DNA of 64,000 nt. It comes from Bacteroidales bacterium (lineage in GTDB: Bacteria; Bacteroidota; Bacteroidia; Bacteroidales; UBA10428). Positions 18,441 to 26,489 of this stretch are shown here, in pieces. Below the pieces are notes generated by a model, which was given only the letters and a program-made list of their open reading frames with translations, was not told the origin of the DNA and ran no database searches. The number at the start of each line of letters is the position of its first letter. Position 1 is the first letter of the stretch. The position numbers and the translations under genes are program-made. The stretch spans positions 62,001 to 126,000 of the forward strand of contig JAFGEO010000045.1 of the NCBI GenBank assembly GCA_016931575.1, given 5' to 3'.

Positions 18441-19243
18441 ATGGGCTTCAGTATACCCGTCATGGAGAAGGATGCCCCCTGATTATCCTGCACGGCCTTT
18501 ACGGCTCGGGCAGCAACTGGTTTACCTATGGGCAGAAACTCAGCAAATTCTTTTCCGTTTACCTGCCGGATCAGCGGAATCATGGCAATTCACCCCACGC
18601 CAGCGAACTGAACTATGCTGCACTGACAACCGATCTGAGGGAATTTATGGATGAACAGGGCCTGGAAACAGCCTGCCTCCTTGGACATTCCATGGGAGGG
18701 AAGGTAGTTATGAATTTTGCCCTGCAACATCCGGAACGCGTGGATAAACTAGTGGTGATAGATATTGCACTTCGCTCCTACGTCGAGGATTTCCAAAATA
18801 CACCAACGCTACAGAAAGCTGTACACACAAAAATCGTTGAAGCCCTGTCCGGTCTTGACCTGGACTTCATTGAAACCCGTGAGGAAGCTGATCGCCATGT
18901 GGCACGGTTCCTTCCGCAACGTGCTGTGCGACAGTTTCTCCTGAAAAACCTGAAGCGTACCCCCGGGGGATCTTTTTACTGGGGGCTGAACATCCGGTCC
19001 ATTCAGGAGAATCTCGAAGAAATTCTGAGCGCCATAGACAGCGAAGGAAAAAGCTTCGATAAACCTGTACTGGTGATCAGCGGGACAAAATCAGGGTATA
19101 TCGGCGAGAGCGACAAAGATGACTTCCGACGGGTTTTCCCAAAAGTCCGAATTGAAGATCTGGATGCCGGACACTGGATCCATGCAGAACAACCTGCTCA
19201 GCTGCTGAATCTCCTGCTGGGGTTCCTGCCCATGGATCAGTAA
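18437..19243 (+). CDS. Alpha/beta hydrolase (YbfF-like esterase)
   Basis: This 268-residue cytosolic hydrolase has the oxyanion region [12 protein letters not shown], the nucleophile elbow GHSMGGKV and a C-terminal catalytic His in [11 protein letters not shown]. Overall it resembles the YbfF family of thioesterase/esterase enzymes; the substrate is unknown. The ATGA overlap with pdxJ is probably for expression rather than a shared pathway, although a B6-related hydrolase cannot be excluded. The gene converges with the exonuclease gene across 54 bp with no visible terminator. Confidence 0.88.
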   Translation: MNGLQYTRHGEGCPLIILHGLYGSGSNWFTYGQKLSKFFSVYLPDQRNHGNSPHASELNYAALTTDLREFMDEQGLETACLLGHSMGGKVVMNFALQHPERVDKLVVIDIALRSYVEDFQNTPTLQKAVHTKIVEALSGLDLDFIETREEADRHVARFLPQRAVRQFLLKNLKRTPGGSFYWGLNIRSIQENLEEILSAIDSEGKSFDKPVLVISGTKSGYIGESDKDDFRRVFPKVRIEDLDAGHWIHAEQPAQLLNLLLGFLPMDQ

Positions 19244-19297
19244 TCTCAGCCCAAACAGGGGAAATTTGATTACCAAACCTTCAGACCGGGGAAAATC

Positions 19298-20017
19298 TTA
19301 TCCCGCAATTTCAATATCTTCTTCCCGGATCAGTTCCATTCCCATATAGCGAAGCAGGAGCTGGGTCACGGCAACAACGTCCTGCTGACAGTAGGTAACA
19401 ATTCGCGGCAAATTATTCTCCTCATAAAAAACAGCCGCTACCTGGCTTCCGTCAATATCGTCCTTGGGGCTGGGAATATCAAACAGGGCCGTTAACAAAT
19501 CGAGAGAGGTATAATGCTTATAGTCCCCAAACTTCCATAATTCCATAGTATCCAAATGATTGACTTCCCAGGGTTTCCTGCCGGCTATATCAAGTGCGTC
19601 AGGCAGTTTGATCCCATTGATCAGCATCCTCCTGGCCATGTAGGGAAAATCAAACTCCTTGCCGTTATGGGCACAAAGGTATACCTTCCTCCTGGCACAA
19701 AAATGATTAAGCATTTCATTAAAAGAGTTTAGAAGTCCGGCCTCATCGCCGCTGGCATACGATTTCAGACGGAGACAGGCCTTAGTTTGCTGAAAGTTCA
19801 CTATCCCGACGGAGATACAAACGATCCTCCCGAATTCGGCATAAATGCCGGCACGCTGATACACCCCGGCGGCATCTTGTTCTGCTGTACGGAAAAAAGA
19901 AGATTTCTTTTCCCAAAAGGCCTGCATCTTTGGATCCAGATCTTCAAAAGCCCTGGCGGCAGGCACTGTTTCAATGTCCAGAAAAAGGACATCCTGAATG
20001 TTGATTTCGCTTAACAT
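19298..20017 (-). CDS. DEDDy 3'-5' exonuclease, PolB-like
   Basis: This 239-residue stand-alone exonuclease resembles the proofreading domain of family B polymerases (DNA_pol_B_exo2 family). The three Exo motifs are present: LFLDIETVP (Asp and Glu), LCAHNGKEFDFPYM (Asp) and YCQQDVVAV (Tyr and Asp). It should remove nucleotides from 3' ends of DNA or RNA in the cytosol. It is divergent from manA across 199 bp. Confidence 0.88.
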   Translation of the reverse strand: MLSEINIQDVLFLDIETVPAARAFEDLDPKMQAFWEKKSSFFRTAEQDAAGVYQRAGIYAEFGRIVCISVGIVNFQQTKACLRLKSYASGDEAGLLNSFNEMLNHFCARRKVYLCAHNGKEFDFPYMARRMLINGIKLPDALDIAGRKPWEVNHLDTMELWKFGDYKHYTSLDLLTALFDIPSPKDDIDGSQVAAVFYEENNLPRIVTYCQQDVVAVTQLLLRYMGMELIREEDIEIAG

Positions 20018-20053
20018 GGTACAAAGTATTAAGGATTAATAGTAGCTTTTGCC

Positions 20054-20061
20054 TATTTTTG
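20054..20061 (+). promoter_or_regulatory. Possible -7 element upstream of manA
   Basis: TATTTTTG matches TAnnTTTG. If used, it gives a leader of about 150 nt before manA, and that leader contains the hairpin and palindrome at 20144-20198. The -33 element is weak. Confidence 0.4.
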
Positions 20062-20074
20062 AAAAAAAATCGGC

Positions 20075-20206
20075 ATGATTAAAAACAGGGTGATGTTCAG
20101 AAATAAGCCAGTCAGTGACCTTTTCGCTGTCCATCAGTTCAAAGATAAGCCGGAAGACCTTAAAAACAAAATGCCGGAAGTCTGGCTTATCGATAAGCTG
20201 GTATAA
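20075..20206 (+). CDS. Possible small ORF in the manA leader (43 residues)
   Basis: An ATG 14 bp after a -7-like element opens a 43-codon frame ending 10 bp before manA (MIKNRVMFRNKPVSDLF... to LIDKLV). The product is basic and polar at the start, with no signal peptide and no recognised motif. The opposite strand is also open here, so coding is not certain. It could be a leader peptide, a small protein or chance. Confidence 0.25.
   Translation: MIKNRVMFRNKPVSDLFAVHQFKDKPEDLKNKMPEVWLIDKLV
20144..20198 (+). promoter_or_regulatory. Nested inverted repeats in the manA leader
   Basis: GATAAGCCGGA (20144-20154) can pair with TCTGGCTTATC (20181-20191), giving an 11-bp stem with one G-U pair and a 26-nt loop. 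The right arm is also half of a perfect 14-bp palindrome, GCTTATCGATAAGC (20185-20198). The two structures are mutually exclusive in RNA. The palindrome could alternatively be an operator. Confidence 0.4.
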
Positions 20207-20216
20207 ACTATAAAAT

Positions 20217-21218
20217 ATGGATACAAAACAATTATACCCTCTAAAATTCAACCCTATCCTTCAGGAAAGAATTTGGGGAGGAATGAAGCTAAAAAATATC
20301 CTGCATAAACCTACAACATCGGATAAGGCAGGAGAAAGCTGGGAGATTTCCTGTGTCGAAGGAAACATTTCTGAGGTGATCAATGGTTTCCTGGCCGGAA
20401 ATGACCTCGAGGAACTGATCGAAGTGTATATGGGCGACCTCATCGGTGACCGGATCTTTGACCAGTACGGAACCAAATTTCCCCTGCTGATTAAATTCAT
20501 CGATGCCAACGACAACTTATCAATCCAGGTACATCCGGATGATGAGCTTGCTGCAGCACGGCATAACTCCTTTGGGAAGACTGAAATGTGGTACATTATG
20601 CAGGCAGATGAGGGCGCTGAGCTTATTGTTGGTTTCAACAGGGATATCAACAAGGATATCTACCTGAAGCATTTGAATGAGAAAAAACTAATGTCTATCC
20701 TGAACACAGAACCGGTAAAGAACGGAGATGTTTTCTTCCTCCCTGCACGCAGGGTCCATGCTATCGGATCAGGAATTCTGCTCGCGGAGATCCAGCAGAC
20801 TTCCGACCTGACCTACCGCATATACGATTTTGACCGGGTAGATTCCAATGGAAAATCGCGTGAACTGCATACCGAACTGGCTGTGGATTCTATCGATTAT
20901 ACTCATCAGAAAAACTACCGGACTGATTACCGGGAAACAGAAAATGAGCCCGGTTTAATCCTGAGCTGCCCCTATTTCACAACAAATAAACTGAAGCTGA
21001 GCCAAAAGCTCCCTAAGGATATTGCCTGGCTCGATTGTTTTGTGATCTACATCTGCGTAGAGGGCAGCTGTAATATTCTATCTGATGGTAACGATGTGGT
21101 CAGCCTCAGTATGGGCGAGTCCCTGCTTATCCCTGCAAGCCTGACGCAATATACCATTGAACCCCGGGCTTCGGTGGATCTGCTTGAGGTTTATATCGAA
21201 AAGCCGGCTTCAGATTGA
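20217..21218 (+). CDS. manA: Mannose-6-phosphate isomerase, class I
   Basis: ManA (333 residues) interconverts mannose-6-phosphate and fructose-6-phosphate, feeding GDP-sugars for surface glycans. LKFNPILQERIWGG and GESWEIS are typical of the N-terminus. The zinc-binding NLSIQVHPDDELA and the later HAIGSGILLAEIQQTSDLTYRIYDFDR are intact. Length matches the short class I enzymes of Bacteroidota and Firmicutes. EngB follows after 33 bp. Confidence 0.95.
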   Translation: MDTKQLYPLKFNPILQERIWGGMKLKNILHKPTTSDKAGESWEISCVEGNISEVINGFLAGNDLEELIEVYMGDLIGDRIFDQYGTKFPLLIKFIDANDNLSIQVHPDDELAAARHNSFGKTEMWYIMQADEGAELIVGFNRDINKDIYLKHLNEKKLMSILNTEPVKNGDVFFLPARRVHAIGSGILLAEIQQTSDLTYRIYDFDRVDSNGKSRELHTELAVDSIDYTHQKNYRTDYRETENEPGLILSCPYFTTNKLKLSQKLPKDIAWLDCFVIYICVEGSCNILSDGNDVVSLSMGESLLIPASLTQYTIEPRASVDLLEVYIEKPASD

Positions 21219-21251
21219 TCATCAGTCTTTACACACGATAATACTATTTGC

Positions 21252-21869
21252 ATGATACCCGCCATCAAGGAAGTTCGTTTCATCAAAAGCAGTCCTGATT
21301 CAAAAAGCTGCCCACAGGAGGTGTATCCTGAATATGCATTTGTCGGACGGTCGAATGTGGGTAAATCCTCCCTGATCAATTTCCTGACCAACAGGAAAAA
21401 GCTGGCAAAGACGTCCACGCAACCAGGAAGGACGCGGCTTATCAATCATTTTCTGGTGGATGAACAATGGTACCTGGTCGACCTCCCCGGATATGGCTAT
21501 GCAAAAGTATCGAAGGCTGAACGAAAAAAATTCCTGCCCTTAATAAAGGATTATCTAAGCAGCAGAACCTCTCTGACCTGTCTCTTTCTGCTGATCGATT
21601 CGCGCCATGACCCCCAGCAAAATGACCTCGAATTTATCCGGTGGCTTGGCGAGAATGCTATTCCCTTTGCCTTATGTTTTACAAAAACTGATAAGATCTC
21701 TGCCAGTCAACAGAAACAATTTTTTGAAAAATTCAGGAGCACTATGCTTCAGGACTGGGAATACCTGCCAGCGGTATTTTTCACCTCTACGCTAAATAAT
21801 TCAGGCCGGGAGGAGATCCTTCACTTTATTGATGATACGAATAAGCAGCTAAAGGAAAGCGCCTGTTGA
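21252..21869 (+). CDS. engB: Ribosome-biogenesis GTPase YsxC/EngB
   Basis: This 205-residue GTPase of the TrmE-Era-EngA-YihA-Septin group is needed for large-subunit assembly in other bacteria. The G motifs are clear: FVGRSNVGKSSLIN (G1), PGRTRLIN (G2), DLPGYGYAK (G3) and CFTKTDKI (G4). Length is normal. It lies 33 bp after manA, on the same strand. Confidence 0.96.
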   Translation: MIPAIKEVRFIKSSPDSKSCPQEVYPEYAFVGRSNVGKSSLINFLTNRKKLAKTSTQPGRTRLINHFLVDEQWYLVDLPGYGYAKVSKAERKKFLPLIKDYLSSRTSLTCLFLLIDSRHDPQQNDLEFIRWLGENAIPFALCFTKTDKISASQQKQFFEKFRSTMLQDWEYLPAVFFTSTLNNSGREEILHFIDDTNKQLKESAC

Positions 21870-21923
21870 AAACGATTTAAAAATTTCAATTTACAGAAAT
21901 GTTCAATTTCTGATGATATTTTA

Positions 21924-21931
21924 TACTTTTG
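21924..21931 (+). promoter_or_regulatory. -7 element of the prs promoter
   Basis: TACTTTTG fits TAnnTTTG and lies 44 bp before the prs ATG. The -33 region is degenerate. Confidence 0.5.
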
Positions 21932-21975
21932 AGGCGCCTTAAGACAAATTTCTTGCCCGTTACTCATATCACAAT

Positions 21976-22914
21976 ATGAAAATTAAAGCACCTATTAAGT
22001 TTTTTGCCGGACGATCATCTGCTTACCTGGCTGAAAAAATCGCTAAAAGTTATGGCACTGAACTGGGAGCCACCTCAGTTCTTGAATTTAGTGATGGGGA
22101 ATTCCAGCCGGCATATATGGAATCTGTCAGGGGATGTATTGTTTTTATTGTTCAGTCTACCTACCCTCCCCAGGACAACTTCATGGAGTTGCTGCTAATG
22201 ATCGATGCGGCAAAACGTGCTTCTGCCTATAAGGTTGTTGCGGTAATGCCGTACCTGGGACTGGCCCGGCAAGACAGAAAAGACCGCCCCCGGTGTGCGA
22301 TCGGTGCAAAACTTGTTGCTGACCTGTTGGTCACGGCCGGTGCTGACCGTGTAATGACCATGGATCTTCATGCCGATCAGATCCAGGGATTTTTCGATGT
22401 TCCGGTTGACCACCTGTATGCATCATCTCTTTTTGTGCCCTATCTGAAAAATCTCGACCTGCCGGATATGGTTATCGCTGCTCCGGACATCGGAGGTTCC
22501 AAACGTGCTAATGCTTACTCCCGCTTCCTAAATACCGAAATGGTGATCTGCTATAAGCTCCGCAAAAAGGCCAACGTCATTTCTGAGATGAAGGTTATCG
22601 GCGATGTAAAAGGTAAAGATATTATCATTGTTGACGACATGATTGATACGGCGGGTACCGTTTGCCTGGCTGCAGATATGATGACCGATCAGGGAGCAAC
22701 CAGCGTACGCGTTGTAGCCACTCACCCGGTGTTATCGGGTCCTGCCTACGAACGAATCAACAATTCATCCATTCATGAACTCCTGGTAACTGATACCATA
22801 CCCCTTCGCGGGCATAGCGATAAGATCAAAATCGTCTCAGTCTCAGACCTTTTCGCAGATGTAATCAATAAAGTCTACAAATACAAGTCTATTAGCTCCA
22901 ACTTTATATTTTAA
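21976..22914 (+). CDS. prs: Ribose-phosphate pyrophosphokinase
   Basis: Prs (312 residues) makes PRPP from ribose-5-phosphate and ATP for nucleotide, His and NAD synthesis. Family signatures are FSDGEFQP, ARQDRKDRPRCAIGAKLVADLL, DLHADQIQGFFDVPVDHL and the PRPP-binding IIVDDMIDTAGT. Length is normal. It is flanked by its own promoter and by the rplY promoter downstream. Confidence 0.97.
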   Translation: MKIKAPIKFFAGRSSAYLAEKIAKSYGTELGATSVLEFSDGEFQPAYMESVRGCIVFIVQSTYPPQDNFMELLLMIDAAKRASAYKVVAVMPYLGLARQDRKDRPRCAIGAKLVADLLVTAGADRVMTMDLHADQIQGFFDVPVDHLYASSLFVPYLKNLDLPDMVIAAPDIGGSKRANAYSRFLNTEMVICYKLRKKANVISEMKVIGDVKGKDIIIVDDMIDTAGTVCLAADMMTDQGATSVRVVATHPVLSGPAYERINNSSIHELLVTDTIPLRGHSDKIKIVSVSDLFADVINKVYKYKSISSNFIF

Positions 22915-22918
22915 TTGC

Positions 22919-22926
22919 TATATTTG
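22919..22926 (+). promoter_or_regulatory. -7 element of the rplY promoter
   Basis: TATATTTG matches TAnnTTTG and starts 4 bp after the prs stop. A leader of about 90 nt to the rplY ATG at 23023 would leave room for ribosomal-protein autoregulation; no specific structure is obvious. Confidence 0.5.
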
Positions 22927-23022
22927 CACTCCTTTTTCACACGGTTTTTTAACTTAAAACAGTGGTGTGATGGGGAATATCGATTCCAAGTAGCACATGT
23001 ATAATTGTTTTAAAAAGGGAAC

Positions 23023-23664
23023 ATGAAATCAATTGAAATTAAAGCGACGCTAAGAAACGAGCTCGGTAAAAAACAAACTAAAGCTTTACGCAGGCAAGGA
23101 CTGGTACCATGCGTTATGTATGGTGGAGAAGAGAACATTCATTTTACAGCCCAAGCTAATGAGTTAAGGCACTTACTCTATACCCATGATGTTTTTCTTG
23201 TGAAACTCGACATTAACGGAAAAGCTTACCAGGCTTTCCTTAAAGATTCTCAGTTTCACCCGGTAAGTGATGAGGTCCTGCACCTTGACTTCATTCAGAT
23301 TTTCGATGATAAGCCTGCTGTTGTTGAGCTTCCAATCACCGTTTCCGGAAATTCTGAAGGTATCCGTGCCGGTGGTAAATTACGCCAGCGCAGACGGTAT
23401 CTCAAAGTAAAAGGACTCCTGAAAGATCTTCCGGAATACCTTGATGTTGACATCACCAAACTGAAAATCGGCGACTTCATTAAAGTCAATAACCTCGACT
23501 ACAAAAATCTTGAATTATTAGACCCAGCCATGGCCATGGTCGTTGGAGTATCTGCTTCACGTCTGTCAAAAGGTGGTCCTGCCGGCGATGAGCTTGGAGA
23601 AGGTGAAGGCGAAGAAGCTGCAGCTACTGCATCTGAAGGTGGTGAAGCTCCTGCTGAAGGATAA
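23023..23664 (+). CDS. rplY: 50S ribosomal protein L25 / stress protein Ctc
   Basis: This 213-residue L25 of the long Ctc/TL5 type binds 5S rRNA. The N-terminal domain begins IEIKATLRNELGKKQTKALRRQGLVPCVMYG. A second beta domain with FLKDSQFHPVSDEVLHLDFIQI and GKLRQRRRYLKVKGL follows (about 95-185). The last 30 residues are a Gly/Glu/Ala-rich acidic tail, often seen in Bacteroidota L25. It is 11 bp upstream of pth, a widely conserved pairing. Confidence 0.96.
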   Translation: MKSIEIKATLRNELGKKQTKALRRQGLVPCVMYGGEENIHFTAQANELRHLLYTHDVFLVKLDINGKAYQAFLKDSQFHPVSDEVLHLDFIQIFDDKPAVVELPITVSGNSEGIRAGGKLRQRRRYLKVKGLLKDLPEYLDVDITKLKIGDFIKVNNLDYKNLELLDPAMAMVVGVSASRLSKGGPAGDELGEGEGEEAAATASEGGEAPAEG

Positions 23665-23675
23665 ACCATTCAACC

Positions 23676-24239
23676 TTGAAATATCTTATTGCGGGTTTAG
23701 GAAATATCGGCTCCGAGTACCTGAATACCCGACATAATATAGGCTTTAAAATATTGGATGCTTTTGCTGAAGCATCCAATATTTCTTTTGAGGATAAGCG
23801 ATATGGCCTGTTCTCCCAGACCAAATACAAAGGCCGGACACTCATACTCCTCAAACCCTCCACGTATATGAACCGAAGTGGCCAGGCGATCAATTACTGG
23901 TTGAAAAAAGAGAAAATTCCTGTCGAAAAACTCCTTGTCCTCGTCGATGATATAGCCATTCCTTTCGGAACGGTAAGGATCAGGCCTAAAGGCGGTGACG
24001 GAGGCCATAACGGCCTGGCAAATATAAATCAGGTACTCGGAACACAAAACTATGCCCGCCTGCGCTTTGGAATTGGCGATAACTTTTACTCCGGACAGCA
24101 GGTAGACTATGTTCTGAGCAATTGGCCTGAAGAAGAGGAAAAAGAACTCCCCCTTAAAATCAAACCCTGCATTGACATCATTCACAGTTTCTCAACGATA
24201 GGCTTACAGCTTACCATGACGCAGTTCAATAAGAAGTGA
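23676..24239 (+). CDS. pth: Peptidyl-tRNA hydrolase
   Basis: Pth (187 residues) recycles peptidyl-tRNAs released from stalled ribosomes. YLIAGLGNIGSEY, the catalytic His in TRHNIGF, LLKPSTYMNRSGQAI, VLVDDIAIPFGTVRIRPKGG and GGHNGL are intact. The start codon is TTG at 23676, in the usual family position; no ATG is available before the conserved KYLIAGLGN. It is coupled to rplY by an 11-bp gap. Confidence 0.96.
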   Translation: MKYLIAGLGNIGSEYLNTRHNIGFKILDAFAEASNISFEDKRYGLFSQTKYKGRTLILLKPSTYMNRSGQAINYWLKKEKIPVEKLLVLVDDIAIPFGTVRIRPKGGDGGHNGLANINQVLGTQNYARLRFGIGDNFYSGQQVDYVLSNWPEEEEKELPLKIKPCIDIIHSFSTIGLQLTMTQFNKK

Positions 24240-24368
24240 TCCCTATCTCTAATAACAAGATTAAAATTAAGACCTGTCTGCTTTCTCCCTGCATTCACCC
24301 AGGCTTGGAACAAAGGAGGGGAATCAGTATAAACTATAAGCTGTCAGTGCTTCATTAGAGGAAGTTTT

Positions 24369-24405
24369 TGCAGATCGGGATTTTATCCTGGATAAAAAAT
24401 CTGCA
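24369..24405 (+). promoter_or_regulatory. Two-part hairpin between pth and the kinase gene
   Basis: TGCAGAT (24369-24375) pairs with ATCTGCA (24399-24405), and an inner TTTTATC (24381-24387) pairs with GATAAAA (24391-24397) around a CTG loop. There is no U-run downstream, so it is not a canonical terminator. It might process or stabilise the pth mRNA end. Nothing else is seen in the 271-bp gap apart from the promoter at 24472. Confidence 0.35.
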
Positions 24406-24471
24406 CCGGATCGGATACTCCCGAACACTAAAACCGGAGAGGCCAGCATCTGTTAACCAGCTGTTAAAGAT

Positions 24472-24502
24472 TTTCTGGGATCGAGACAAAATCCTACATT
24501 TA
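24472..24502 (+). promoter_or_regulatory. Promoter-like pair immediately before the kinase ATG
   Basis: TTTC at 24472-24475, a 19-bp spacer and TACATTTA at 24495-24502 fit the Bacteroidota consensus with one mismatch in each element. The predicted transcription start falls within a few bases of the ATG at 24511, implying an almost leaderless mRNA. Confidence 0.4.
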
Positions 24503-24510
24503 CCCCAGAT

Positions 24511-25767
24511 ATGAGAAGAACCTACCTTTTCCTGGTTACTGCCTTGCTGGCAGTAGCGCTCACAGGCTTGATCGCCACCCAGGTTTTCTGGCTCAGAAAA
24601 TCTGTTTCCATCGCTGAAAACCAGTATGACGACCGCACCGACCGTATGCTACACGATGTCGTAGGTGAGCTTCGGCAATACTCCGATACGGCTTCAATCA
24701 TTAAAACGACCCCGTATCAGAGCCTCCAGCTGTATGATGTAATAGACACCGTGCTCCTGAACTCCCTGATCCGGAAATATGTGCTCTATCACTCCCTTGA
24801 CAAGCAATACCATTATGGCCTGGTAAGCACTGCCGAAGGCCACATTTACTTTTCGAGTCCCGGATTCGGCAAGGATATGGAACCGGAATCCCATAAAGCA
24901 TGCCTGTCCTGCATCTGGCAAAAGTCATATATACACCTTTCTGTTTTCTTTCCTGAAAAGAAATTCCATATCCTGATGCAAATGATCAGCTGGATAGTCC
25001 TGTCGGCTGTCTTTCTGCTGATCATCATCGGGGTCTTCAGCTTCATTATTTACAGTATGATAAGGCAAAAGAAGATTTCCGAGATAAGAAATGATTTCAT
25101 CAACAATATGACACATGAGTTCAAAACACCTATTTCCACCATTTCGCTTGCCTCTGAAATTCTGATGAAAGAAGAGCAAAAGCCGAATGCCGAACGTATC
25201 CGGAAATATTCAAATATCATTTATGATGAAAACAAACGGATGCAATCCCAGGTGGAGCTGGTTCTTGAGACTGCACAGATTGAACGGCAGGAGGTCAAAT
25301 TAAAAAAAGAACCTCATGACATACACGAGATCCTCAGAAATACTGGCAAGTGTTTCTGTGTTGAGCAGGAAGGAAAAAATACGGTAATTCAGTATGAACT
25401 AATGGCAAGTGATCCTGTAATCCTCATCGATGAAAATCATTTTAGGAATGTGGTAAGTAACCTTGTGGATAATGGGATAAAGTACTCGGGGCCAGACCCC
25501 CATATCACTATCGAAACCAAAGATCATAACAAGGGTATCCTGATCGTCTTCACCGACAAGGGTATTGGGATTTCTCGGGAGGCACAAAAAAGGATCTTTG
25601 ATAAGTTCTACCGGGTTTCAACCGGCAACAAGCATGATGTAAAAGGATTCGGGTTAGGGCTTTTCTATGTCAAGACAATCATTGAGTCGCACGGAGGATA
25701 TGTGGATATCAGAAGTAATCTGAACAAGGGCAGCTCCTTCTTTGTTTTCCTCCCGGGAAGGAATTAA
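24511..25767 (+). CDS. Membrane sensor histidine kinase (RprX-like)
   Basis: This 418-residue kinase has TM1 (about 5-27), a periplasmic sensor region (about 28-150) and TM2 (about 155-178). The H-box NNMTHEFKTPISTISLASEIL and a HATPase domain follow (N-box NLVDNGIKYSG, GKGIGIS-type G1, GFGLGLFYVK). The sensor region contains HKACLSC, a close Cys pair that might respond to redox or metal. The architecture resembles the RprX kinase of Bacteroides (inference). It pairs with the OmpR-type regulator 26 bp downstream. Confidence 0.92.
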   Translation: MRRTYLFLVTALLAVALTGLIATQVFWLRKSVSIAENQYDDRTDRMLHDVVGELRQYSDTASIIKTTPYQSLQLYDVIDTVLLNSLIRKYVLYHSLDKQYHYGLVSTAEGHIYFSSPGFGKDMEPESHKACLSCIWQKSYIHLSVFFPEKKFHILMQMISWIVLSAVFLLIIIGVFSFIIYSMIRQKKISEIRNDFINNMTHEFKTPISTISLASEILMKEEQKPNAERIRKYSNIIYDENKRMQSQVELVLETAQIERQEVKLKKEPHDIHEILRNTGKCFCVEQEGKNTVIQYELMASDPVILIDENHFRNVVSNLVDNGIKYSGPDPHITIETKDHNKGILIVFTDKGIGISREAQKRIFDKFYRVSTGNKHDVKGFGLGLFYVKTIIESHGGYVDIRSNLNKGSSFFVFLPGRN

Positions 25768-25793
25768 AAAATTGCATAACCATCAAAATTGCT

Positions 25794-26486
25794 ATGGAAA
25801 AGAAAATTTTACTGGTTGAAGATGATTTGAATCTTGGCATTGTTACAAAAGATTTTCTTGAAATGGAAGGTTTCTCGGTAGATCATTGCCAGGATGGCGA
25901 GAGTGGGAAAACATCCTTTTTCAACCGTAACTACCAGCTGGTTATCATCGATATTATGTTGCCCCGTCTTGACGGATTTGCACTCGCCAGGGAGATCCGG
26001 GAGAAAGACAGGCAGGTTCCTTTAATCTTTCTTACCGCAAAATCGATGAAGGAAGATAAAATCAGGGGGTTCAAGGCCGGCGCGGATGATTATATCACCA
26101 AACCATTCAGTACGGAAGAGCTTGCATTGCGAATCAATGCAGTACTGCGAAGAACAACTGGTGAAGTTAGCGAGACCGAAACCGAAAGACCGGTTTTTGC
26201 ATTTGGAAAATTCACCTTCGATTATCCGGAACAAATGTTGCATATCAATAACAAAACCATACAGCTTACCCGGAAGGAAGCCGATGTGCTCAGAATGTTA
26301 TGTAAATACCAAAACAAACTTCTTAAACGTGATGTAGCCTTAAAGGAAATCTGGAGTGAAAATGACTATTTTATGGGACGGAGCATGGATGTTTACATCG
26401 CAAAATTAAGGAAGCTGCTGCGTGAAGATCCGAGTATCAGCATCATCAATGTACATAATTCAGGCTTCAAACTTAGTGTCGAATAA
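25794..26486 (+). CDS. OmpR-family response regulator (RprY-like)
   Basis: This 230-residue protein has a receiver domain (about 1-120: LLVEDDLNLG acidic pocket, phospho-acceptor Asp in LVIIDIMLPRLDG, Thr in FLTAKS, Lys in YITKPFS). A winged-helix DNA-binding domain follows (about 130-230: QLTRKEADVLRMLCKYQNK, GRSMDVYIAKLRKLL). It should be phosphorylated by the kinase encoded 26 bp upstream. Targets are unknown. It converges with the PAS hybrid kinase gene, leaving only 3 bp between the two stops. Confidence 0.94.
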   Translation: MEKKILLVEDDLNLGIVTKDFLEMEGFSVDHCQDGESGKTSFFNRNYQLVIIDIMLPRLDGFALAREIREKDRQVPLIFLTAKSMKEDKIRGFKAGADDYITKPFSTEELALRINAVLRRTTGEVSETETERPVFAFGKFTFDYPEQMLHINNKTIQLTRKEADVLRMLCKYQNKLLKRDVALKEIWSENDYFMGRSMDVYIAKLRKLLREDPSISIINVHNSGFKLSVE

Positions 26487-26489
26487 CTT

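Noticed and set aside
20036-20251. A 71-codon minus-strand frame ending just before the exonuclease gene
   Set aside because: It starts inside manA and shows no signal or motif. The same DNA is also open on the plus strand, so codon openness is not evidence.
24240-24510. Possible small RNA or tRNA in the pth-kinase gap
   Set aside because: No tRNA cloverleaf or known RNA motif; only a hairpin without U-run.
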